64,000 nucleotides of DNA from Saururus chinensis (taxonomy: Eukaryota; Streptophyta; Magnoliopsida; Piperales; Saururaceae): the NCBI GenBank assembly GCA_035235625.1, contig CP141150.1, positions 11,718,001 through 11,782,000 on the forward strand, read 5' to 3'. The notes under the pieces are model-generated. The model saw nothing but the letters and a program-made list of their open reading frames with translations. It searched no databases and was not told where the DNA came from. Position numbers and translations under genes: made by a program. Shown here one piece after another: positions 26,810 through 36,267 of the stretch; positions within the stretch are counted from its first letter, which is position 1; every line of letters starts with the position of its first letter.

Positions 26810-27153
26810 ATTGTTTCATCGACACTTTGTTTAGGCAGTAGTGGTCATTGTATCAACTGAAAACATGCATAATAAAAAAAGTATTCTCTCTTGTTTCTAA
26901 CGGCGCTTGTCGATTAAAAGTTTGTAGGTGTGGTTTAGATACAAAAAAAATGAAGTAGTTTTCTTGTAATAGCACATACATATTGTTTCATCGACACTTT
27001 TTTTAGGCAGTAGTGGTCATTATATCAACTAAAAACATGCATAATAAAAAAAAGTATTCTCTCTTATTTCTAATGCTACTTGTCGATTAAAAGTTTGTAG
27101 GCGTGGTTCAGATACAAAAAAATGAAGTAGTTTTCTTGTAATAGCACATACAT
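26810..27153. repeat. 172-bp tandem duplication, two copies
   Basis: The segment starting ATTGTTTCATCGACACTTT at 26810 repeats from 26982 with a 172-bp period. The copies share the landmarks AGGCAGTAGTGGTCATT, AACATGCATAATAAAAAA, TTGTCGATTAAAAGTTTGTA and GAAGTAGTTTTCTTGTAATA. They differ at a handful of positions (for example GTCATTGTATC against GTCATTATATC), so the duplication is fairly recent. Non-coding. Confidence 0.92.
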
Positions 27154-28290
27154 ATTTGGGTTTTTTTGCAATACCAGACTAATACTAGACTTTGTTGCCT
27201 CATCATTTTAATGCATTCACCAAGGTTTTTTACACCACCTTAAATTTTTTTTACCCACCTCTAATGCTAGGGATACTGGCCTAGAGGACACTATACTCTA
27301 CACAGTCTCAGCTACAACCTTGTCGACATCATCCATGTAGTCCCTTATCATATCCCATTACACCATAAGAAAGAATATATTAATATCAAGGAAATGAAAA
27401 CTGAGTTCAAAGCCAAGAAATGAAAAATGAAGCTATCACACCTGATCTAAGGTAAGCAAGATACATTATATATATACCATTAACAAAATTTAAATCAAAG
27501 CACAAATCACCGTTTAATGGTGATTTCGTCCTTTAAAGAACAAAATGAACTATTTGATTGTGAAAAATAGATATTTGGGCCTCTATTTACTTAGGCTCAA
27601 ATGTAAAAATTGTGGAAAAAAATAGACCACCGGGCTGGTTGATCTTCCGTCTAGGACCAACCGGGCTGGTTGGTCTTCCGTCTTGACCTACGCAATAACT
27701 CAACTTAATTTTAACAAAGCCCTAGAGTCCCTGACTAAGGGCAGTGAGTTGTGGAAGCAAGAAAGCCGTCGTGGAGGTTCGGAGGAGTAAGGACGCCACA
27801 CATCACCGTGTAGTTCCGGAGGACAACACATGCTGCCTTGAGCCGATTAGAGATCGCCCATCACCATCTTCAACACCCGGCATCACGAACTACACTCCTC
27901 GAGTCCTCCCTCATGTAAAAAATGAGTCTTTTCATTTTTGAAGTTGTCCTCTTTATCAATGGATTTGGGAATCACGCTCTTTTATTGTTTTTTTATTTAA
28001 AGTTTTGTGCTTTTTTTTTGTTTTTAAGTATTTTTTTATACACTGAGGTTGGGAGTTTGACTAAGGGAGGGACCACTATGGATTTGTTTTTGCTTCTTTG
28101 ATCAGATTTTGGTTGAAATTTTTTAAGTTTTTATGTCTTCACTCTTTTTGGTAATTTTTCAATGGCATACTGTTGTCTCTATTGTTCTTGAATATCTATG
28201 GAGTTATTGTGTTTACTCTTCTCAAATATCAATGGCAAAATATGTATATCTTTACTTTTATTTTTGGGTAACTTTTTGATGACATATTAT
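27154..28290. other. Gene-free stretch with a GC-richer patch
   Basis: At 27623-27685 a unit of about 30 bp (CGGGCTGGTTG...CTTCCGTCT) occurs twice, and the second copy carries a perfect 8-bp hairpin GACCAACC/GGTTGGTC. A GC-richer patch at about 27720-27920 looks like a gene or LTR leader relic, but no family could be assigned. Confidence 0.45.
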
Positions 28291-28333
28291 TGGAGTTCTA
28301 ATCCCCTAGTGAAGCTTCACCAGGGAGGCCCCT

Positions 28334-31300
28334 TGTCACTCCCCGACACTGCCCAACCTGAGCCGAACCAGGTCTAGGGGCCGGTTAAGCGCACGGGGGC
28401 GACAAGGAGAATGAAAACGATTAGCGGAAGACTTATGCCTTAATCACGTGCGATCTGAAAATTTACGGAGTAAACACACCACTTTGAGCAAGAGTAAATA
28501 AGTAAAATCAAAAGACTTTAACTCTAAAATAAACCACAATCTCAAACCCACATACTAATTAATCCATAGCCCACATTAGGCTCCAAGACTATGTCTCAAA
28601 CAATCTAAATGTATAATGTAGCACAAATCCAAAACGAGAACTACATCATATGGGTTTTAATATCATAGCAAAAACCAAAGAAATATGTCATATAAGAGGT
28701 CTCTACGTCTACTCCCAAGTCCTCTCCGACTTTTCCTCATAGAGAGGATCCTGTCCATCTGCGTGTCACGCCACGCAGCCCTAAAGCAAAAGCACAAGAA
28801 AGAGGGGTGAGTATAACAAACTCAACAATGGTTTTACTATATCTATAATCATTAGAAACACAACGGTATAGTAATATAACAATTTAGATCAATGATTGAC
28901 AAAATATATCAATTTCTGATCACACATACACATCACCTAAACCTGCATCATAGTGTCTAAATCACACTTTCAGATCATATAATCCTGCATATAGTGTCTC
29001 AATCACAATTCTCTAATCCGGCATTCATAACACATCTCATCCATTCTCCACGACAAACGTGTCAAATCACATGTTACACAAACATGCATTGCATACATGC
29101 ATCAACATAAATAGAGAATGCCTCCATCAAGGAGTAAACACAATTAGTGCCATGCAGGAGGGAACACAGACAAGGCCACGAAGGCGTGTCATGGTCCTAA
29201 TTCTACACAAGAATATAAGAAGATCGGGGTTGTCAGCCCCTAAAGCTGCTCGCCCTGGACGATCCTGGCCAAGGATGTCTCATTCTCACATAAAGAACCT
29301 AGAGCAGGGGTGTTCGCCCAGGGACATCTCCTGCGGTGGGGGAGAGCCCGAGTTCCCACACAGGAAACCTTAGAACACGTGGTAGCCGGTGCACAAAGCA
29401 TACCACTCTGGATTCTTAAGGTCCAGAAGACAATCATAATAATCTCAATTCGCAAGACAAGTGCATAACGCATCCCCACATAATTCTATTTAACTAGACT
29501 CAACCCGGGGAGTGCACACATTCCACAAAGGAACTCAAATTAAAACATGTACTTTTGGACCAATCAAGTTTCAATTAAGCCAACGACCGATGAATCCGGC
29601 ATGCAAATTTCACCACATTGCATCCAATCAATCAAACTCGGTTAATCTCGATAAAGCCTCAATTGGAAATCCGTTTTCATGATGCATGCGACATAGTATA
29701 TACGTGGGCAAGGCATACATGAATCCTAATTCATGATAAGTGCTCTCATCAGCCCCTCGTGCATCATTCACAATCATAATATCACACCTCATTATAATCA
29801 TTAACCCCACATGTGTGTGTGTACATGGTAGAAGCACCTATACTCGATGTATATCAACATGTTTTGTAATTAACTCACCATCACACTACACATGCGCATT
29901 AACATCTAATCATAGATTCCAACGGAAATCATAGGAGAAGAACCATTAAAATCATAACTCAAGTCAAAACCTAACCACATGCTAAACATATGTAAGCTCA
30001 TTCACCTCATACTTGAGTTTAGGCATAACACTAACATTCACACATCATTTAACTACATCCTATAATGACATATTAGTCTATTAGCATGCTGTAACTCTAT
30101 TGAAAACATGCTTAAACCATAAGGAATCAACCACTCATATCTTCAAGATAGCAATTCCAACAAATATATCCAACTACAAGCCATTTCACATAACTTTAAA
30201 TATACACCACAACTTCTAAACATCAATAGTATGTTCTTCCAGTAGCTTACCCTGGCTCAAAACACTCCACATACACATAAAAATGATATTTCAGAGTAGA
30301 GACATCGAAATAAACAACATACATACAATGGTCAATTTCTGCAGTGTAGCCATTCGAACGCCCTCCAGGGCCGTTCGATCGGCTAAACAGGAATTATGCC
30401 GAAATTGTAGTGTTGCCATTCGAATGCCAACAAGGTAGATTCGACCTTCTTCTTCATTTCAAAATTTCAAACCGAAACTTCATTGATGAAACTTAAAATC
30501 TCTATCTAACAACTCAAACGCCATTAAAATTCCATCATATCTTCCAGAAAGCCAATCTACCCCATATTAAGACAAAACCCTAAGAAATCGGGACAAAAAA
30601 TTAACATATTCTAATCCCACCATTAGAGCACTAAATCAAGTAAACCTATACCAAATAAACCATAAAAAAATTGAGATTTTTACCATAGGAAAACTAAGAT
30701 TTTGAAGACCCATTACCTTATCACTTGATTAGGTTCGGATTTGACCTTCACCCTTCTTGGTAACCTTCCAAAAACATAGTGTCTAAGTTAAACTCCATTA
30801 AAAGTCGGTTTAACATTGAAAACCTTAAAGAAATCTTAGATCTAGGGTTGTTAAGCATAAAAAATAAATTTTGAGAAGTAGGGTTTGAAGTAAGGGAGTA
30901 AATAAGTAATTTTGATGCTTGAAATAGAATCAAATCAAAGGGGAAATGATGGATTAATAATGGATTAGAAGAAAACCTAGGATTTAGGCTTGATTAAAGA
31001 AAATATACCTTAATCTCCTCTAATTCGGGCCTAATTGGGGAACTAGGCCTTAATCACCCTCTCCCAGCCTATTCCCAAAATGGAAATGACTCAGCACTTT
31101 CTATTTATAGTAGGGCTTGGGGTGTACATAATTAACTAGTGGGGTATGAATAGAAATTTGGGCTAAAAATGAGTATTTTGACCATTTGAACACTAATTAA
31201 ACCTGGGGAAATTATGAATTTTTTTTATAAAAGCTTATGTTGATGCCTGGGTTAATTTGGTCCAAAATCCTCAATTTCGCTGGTGGGGCCCACAGGGGGT

Positions 31301-31530
31301 CCCGCCAAACCCTAATTTTTGGAAAATTAGTGAAAAATCAAAAAATTCCAAAAATTCAGATTTGACTTAAAAACACTTAAAACTAATAATTTTGAAGTTG
31401 ATTTTGATTAAAACCATAAGAAACACAATTTATTTTCGAAACCACCGATTTAATTAGAAAATGTGTTAAGCACACGACAATCGATAATTAAAATGAAATG
31501 AAAACTGGTTCAAGAATGAGAGTCCTTACA
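28334..31530 (-). mobile_element. Large solo LTR (Ty3/gypsy, Del/Tekay-like), about 3.2 kb
   Basis: On the minus strand it starts TGTAAG (31530) and ends GTGACA (28334), a TG...CA structure. Both flanks carry the perfect 5-bp duplication CCCCT (28329-28333 and 31531-31535). The body has no coding domains and matches the insertion at 59433-62048 through its length (shared TCATTTTAAT, TTCGAACGGC-type repeats, CTCTAGGTTCC-like repeats, GCGTGACACGCAGATGGACA near the end). With identical target duplications and no internal region it fits a solo LTR left by recombination. Long LTRs of this pattern are typical of the Del/Tekay group; that lineage call is inference. The perfect target duplication suggests it is not very old. 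Confidence 0.85.
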
Positions 31531-31550
31531 CCCCTCGTGAAGCTTCACCG

Positions 31551-31944
31551 GACAACCATGTACTTTTGTTACGGGGTCTCACAAAAAGAAGACGAATCGT
31601 TATTTTCTCAAACGCCATTTTATCTCACATGAGACCACGTGATAAACGTACGTAGTTGTCTAGTGAAGCTTCACTAGGGAGAGACAACCATGTACTTTTG
31701 TTACAGGGTCTCACAAAAAGAAGACGAATTGTTATTTTCTCAAATGCCATTTTATCTCACATGAGACCACGTGATAAACGTACGTGGTTGTCTGGTGAAG
31801 CTTCACCAAAGGCCTCCCTAGTGAAGCTTCACCAGACAACCACGTACTTTTGTTACGGGGTCTCACAAAAAGAAAACGAATCATTATTTTCTCAAATGTC
31901 ATTTTATCTCACATGAGACCACGTGATAAACGTATGTGGTTGTC
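31551..31944. repeat. Array of three 110-bp inverted-repeat (MITE-like) units with palindromic spacers
   Basis: Units at 31551-31660, 31683-31792 and 31835-31944 are each exactly 110 bp. Each starts GACAACCAYGTACTTTTGTT and ends with ACGTAYGTRGTTGTC, a terminal inverted repeat of about 13 bp, and they differ at only a few positions. Between them lie spacers built on the perfect 12-bp palindrome GTGAAGCTTCAC, sometimes doubled around GGCCTCCCT. Another palindrome lies at 28303-28314 on the far side of the solo LTR. Non-coding. The whole can fold into nested hairpins. It may be serial insertion of one small transposon or amplification of one copy with its spacer. Confidence 0.9.
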
Positions 31945-32694
31945 TGAATTAGAATTCATATTGTTGTCTTTCCCCTTCTTAAATATCAATTGCTATTGAC
32001 TTTATGTAGACACTTGACTTAGCAATTAGTGGTTATTGCCACCTCAAGTTGTAGCCCTAAACCTCTCTTCTAAGTTCTAACTCATTAAAGAGTTCATCTT
32101 AGTGCCCCAAGCAATATACCTATATTCTCCAATTTTTTTTTGCTGAACACCTATATTCCCCACTTTATTCTTGCTTTCTAGTCCTTTTGCATGTTACAGC
32201 TAATTAGTACTTTCTATCCTATTGCTCAACATCATCATATTCTCACTTCAATTTGTGTCTTCTACATGAATGTTAATTGACTTAGCAAAAAAGTAATGCT
32301 ACATTATAATAGCTAGTACTTGCTTGCACCTCCAGAATGGTATAAGAGGTCTTGTCATCTTTTCCCATATGGCTGGTCCCATAGTGTAAGAGGTCTTGCC
32401 ATCATGTTGAAATCCATATGAATTGGCAAAAATTATCTTCTCATCATGGCATATTTGAGCTAAAATATAAGGCTTCAAACAAAATGGGGTAACTTCCTTG
32501 TATACAATTGGATTTGTTGAGTTGATGTTTGTGGTATCCATTGTCTTATCTTTCGTGCTATATGAATAAAGTGAGCTGATGGCTTTATTTTTAAATAAGA
32601 TTTATAATGGTTGGACATGTCGCCATGCTTCATGTAGCTTCTAATCATAACACTTATTCATATTCTTGTAGTCTTAGTTTTCACTTAATTTTAG
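31945..32694. other. Non-coding flank left of the symplekin-like exon
   Basis: AT-rich. If the exon at 32695 is a genuine gene fragment, part of this is its former intron. A minus-strand open frame at 32299-32541 matches nothing I know. Confidence 0.4.
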
Positions 32695-32861
32695 GCTGAT
32701 AGAAGAACTAGGTTCAAAAGCTATGGAGCAGTCACTGATATTTATGCCAATCTTGCTGAAAGCTTTGAAGGACCATAATCCTGATGTTGTTAGACAATCG
32801 ATTGTTAGTGGCATAAATTTCTTGTCCAGTGTTTAGTGTTTTGGAAGGAATGGTACTATAG
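32695..32861 (+). pseudogene. Decayed single exon resembling plant symplekin (mRNA 3'-end processing scaffold)
   Basis: Preceded by a good acceptor (TTTTAG/GCTG) and followed by GTAAAT. The frame reads LIEELGSKAMEQSLIFMPIL, then a helix-rich segment and DVVRQSIVSGINFLSSV, which resembles the HEAT-repeat region of symplekin/ESP4 (VVKQSIVSGTNFF-type block followed by VLEEMAL). Two lesions mark it as dead: a 7-bp duplication (AGTGTTT repeated after SSV) shifts the frame, and the last codon before the donor is TAG where CAG would be usual. After the duplication the other frame continues LEGMVL, as the family expects. No neighbouring symplekin exons were found on either side. Likely a small duplicated or transposon-captured piece of a functional gene elsewhere. 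The family assignment is from remembered motif similarity. Confidence 0.6.
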
Positions 32862-34239
32862 GTAAATTTATGCAACATTATATGTCCATTACTTCTTTTT
32901 TTAATTTGGTATTAACTCGAATGTGAACATAAATTTTATCTCTTTGCTGTTCAAATATTTAGTAGGCCACTATACATTTTATCTTGCACATCAGTAAAAA
33001 AATTTTTAAAAATGAATATCAGCCATATTCACTTTTTTGTTTATTTTGGTTGACGTTGTACTGATTCTACTACTTTGATGGTTTTGATTTCACCTCTTAT
33101 TGGTGATTTATGTTCTTAATTTTTGAGACATTCATTTCTTATCTCAGTTCCATGAAATTGGGAGAGTAGAAACAATAAAATCCAAAAATTTCTCAAGTAT
33201 TTATGTTATTCTAGCTAATGTTGTTGTCAAACTACTGTGTTCAACATTTCTATATTCAAGTAGAAACATTGTCAACAACACATAGATGAGCTATTATACA
33301 ATATTATGCAAGGAAAGATTGTAAAGCCTACTTCAAAAATGAGTATTCTAAGTTGACCTTTGTATATGAGCTTGTTGTTTAAATGCTATTGTTTTGTTCT
33401 ATGCTTTGTGGTGGGTACTTCTTGTAGGTACTTATTTAATGTTATAAGTGATAGAGGTTGTACCTTGAATATTTTTTTATGAGATATCTTCTTGACTGTG
33501 TGAAAATTAAGATAATATGTGTTTTTCTATTTTTGTTGGACCTTGTCTTACCTATTGATTTTTATTTTTGCAGGTACACATCCTGAAAACTCCTAAGGTC
33601 CAGATAATGCTCTAATCATGAACACATTTGTGGTCACCAATGTAATCAGATCTGAAATCTATGAACACAAGTTGTCATGACTTTGGTGACTAATTTAGTT
33701 TTTGGTGGCTTATTATATGAGAAATTTGAATAGTATTAGTTAAATTTTTAGTGACCAATAAAAGGTTTTTGTGGGTAATTTATTAAGTCTTATTTTAATC
33801 ATAGATTTTGAAGTAATATTTACAACTCTGATAGAATAAAATTGTGGTTGTGTTAATCTTTTTATTTTTATAATGTTTATGTAATTATCTAAATTAATTT
33901 AGTTTTTTATAAAAAAAATAATTTAAATTATAATTAAAATTAAACTTAATTTTAAATTATTATAATATATTTTTGAGCTTAAGCTTAAGTTCTTGACCAA
34001 ATTGAGTTCGAGCTGAATTTTTAAAAATCGAATTCTAACAAAAAAGACCCCTCAAAACTCGATTCCGCTTGTTAGCACCCTTAGTAACCGGGATATAGGT
34101 CGCATGTGTCGGGCCTGTTGTATGCGGATACGCTGGGCCACATTGCCACTTAGTGTCCAAGTCTGGGCGAACTCAGGACCTGGGTTTGTCCATGAACTGG
34201 GACGAATCCGGTCTGGGTTTTGGTACTTCGTTTCGGGCC
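32862..34239. other. Gene-free AT-rich stretch
   Basis: No exon resembling the next symplekin segment was found. Near 34065-34078 the sequence TTAGCACCCTTAG looks like the right end of a hAT-type element (compare GTTTGCACCCCTA at 52349), but no left end was located. Confidence 0.4.
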
Positions 34240-34465
34240 TAGACAACTCCTCCTCGCTCCCTTCCCCAAGTCCCCAACCAACAGAGGCGGCGTCTCTATC
34301 TCACCTCCGCCGCCTCTTCACAGCACCTAGTCGCCGGAGGCCGAATCCTCCACCTCATATTCCACCATTTCGGTTTTCCGACGCATTTGCTCAAATCATT
34401 ACCTAATATTAGTCCATTCCTCTGAACGAGTACAACTTTGTCTGCCCGAATATATCGGTTTCAAG
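34240..34465 (+). other. FCF2: Candidate 5' UTR exon of FCF2
   Basis: A GC- and CT-rich leader-like block ending at a strong donor, AAG/GTAGGTAAG (34465/34466). The FCF2 start codon at 36268 is only one base after an acceptor (GATTAG/TATGG), so an upstream non-coding exon is required; this is the best nearby candidate. The left boundary is a guess. An alternative is that the leader lies in the second exon-like block at 34690-34950, which also has donor and acceptor motifs. Confidence 0.35.
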
Positions 34466-36266
34466 GTAGGTAAGTGTTCATCTAGCTCTTCCATCTAATA
34501 TAAATTTGAATGATTTTCTGTTCTGGTGATAATGGGTCTCTTCGTGTTGATTTTCTGTACTGGCGCCCGTGCCAGTGCTCCCTTATCTTAGTCGTCGACT
34601 CCCTCCCTCCAGCCCCCTTATCTCCCTCCAGCCCCCTTATCTTTACCTGTCTCATACACTGGTTGAGACAGGTAAAGAGCTCCTTTCCCAATTCTATTCT
34701 ACCTTTCTCGGGAGAACAAATATCCTATTATGGATGGTTACTGGAGGGCCGGCCTGGGACATCGGCTTATTTGCACATACGATCTTCTCATCGTTACTCT
34801 TGAGAATTGGTGAGTGATAATGATTGCCTGGTTGGGTGTTCACAGACACTGTTGATGGCCAAGCCAGGAAACAAACTGACCCCCGTGGAATCTGTCACCG
34901 AGGATGAAGAGATGAAAGCCGCATTCGAGAGGTGGAATGACAGTGGAAACCGTAAATATTTACTCATTTAGTTATTGATGTAAACCCTACGGTTTACAGG
35001 GTAATTTAGTATTGAAATTGGATGAAGTGAGAGTAGAGAACCTTGCTGATCTGTTGAAAACCAGTAGGCGATGGAAAGGGGAGAGCTTGGGTCGACAGGG
35101 GAGAAGGAAACGGGATTAGAACTTGATTAATTGCACAACCCTCCATTAGGGTGGAGAAACCCTTACATAATATGCCCTTAATGGGCCTTGGCCTTATTAT
35201 CTAATCCTACTTAAGCCTTAACTAATACTACTTAAGGCCTTAATACATAATGACTAATGCCTAATGCCTAATGGCCCAACAAACCTATGAATAAAAGAAA
35301 TCCTACGATCTATACAGTTATATACAAATAGAGTAATTTATTATCTTTGTTATATACAAAGAGAGTAAATATTTACTATCTTTATTGGGAGGGAGGTGAC
35401 AGATATGCTCTGGACGCTATGGACAGAGAGGGAGACAAGAAAGGGAGTAGCGATTTGGACGGAGGAAGAAGCGATCTGGGTGGAGGAAGAAAAAGAAAGA
35501 AGAAAAAGAAAGTGAAGAAGGCGCGGTGGAGGAGGCACGTTGTGGATGAGGCGCTGAAGCTACTTTGGACGGAGAGGGAGATGGAGGAGAAGGAGGCATG
35601 GAGTATGAAGTAAAGATCTTGACGAAAGGAAGAAATGGAGCAGCGATTTGGATGATGGAAGAAGTGATTAGGATGGAAGAAGAAAAAGAAAGGGAGGAGG
35701 GTGCGGTGGAGGAAGGCACATGGTGGAGGAGGCACTAGAGCTGCTGTGGACAGAGGAGTAGTAGGAATGGAGCATGGAGTAAAGATCTGGACAGAGGAAA
35801 AAAAGGAGCTTCAATTTAGACAGAGGAAGAAGTGATTTAGACGGAGGAAGAAAAAGAAAGAAGAAAAAGAAAGAGAGAAGAAAGGAAGAAGAAAATAATA
35901 GAAGGGTAAATTTGTCCAAAACAATAAATTATGTGAACTTTATGGATAATTCACAAAGTTGTGAGACCTCCCGTCAGATAAATTCTGGTCACGGGAGCAT
36001 ATGTCAGTTTTTCTTTTTCTTTTGTTGAAAGTGATTGTTGTTTATAAGAGTAAAAAAATTGATATTTTTATTTCTGGCTCAAAGAATTGTTTTTCCCCTT
36101 TCTGGCTCTTTAGTGTAACATGCAAATTGAAGTTCTTTCTTGTGCTGTTGATAATGGGTCTCTTCTTAATTTGGCGAATTATATAGATTTTTTTTGTTGA
36201 AAGTGATTGTTGTTTGCATGAGTAAGAAAAGTCTGATTTTTTCCTTTATGAATGAAATTTGATTAG
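34466..36266 (+). other. FCF2: Candidate 5' UTR intron of FCF2, rearranged
   Basis: The intron would end in the acceptor just before the start codon. It holds an exon-like block (donor ATTG/GTGAGT at 34809; acceptor TTCACAG at about 34843; an open frame MAKPGNKLTPVESVTEDEE from 34853), whose origin I do not recognise. It also holds a purine-rich repeat (35395-35890), a 17-bp perfect repeat (34527-34543 and 36149-36165) and a 172-bp-spaced duplication (36021 and 36193). The mosaic suggests at least one insertion or duplication in this intron. Confidence 0.35.
35395..35890. repeat. Purine-rich degenerate tandem repeat, about 2.5 copies of a roughly 190-bp unit
   Basis: The + strand is almost entirely A and G. 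The unit (GTAAAGATCT-GGAC, GCGATTTGGACGGAGGAAGA, AAAAAGAAAG, GCGGTGGAGGAGGCAC, CTGCT-TGGAC) recurs from about 35395, about 35611 and about 35780 (partial). The open frames on both strands here are low-complexity artefacts. Such strand-asymmetric purine tracts can form triplex (H-) DNA; that is an inference. Confidence 0.8.
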
Positions 36267-36267
36267 T

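Noticed and set aside
35347-35919. Several long open frames, including serine/phenylalanine-rich ones on the minus strand
   Set aside because: They are translations of a purine-rich tandem repeat; low-complexity artefacts.
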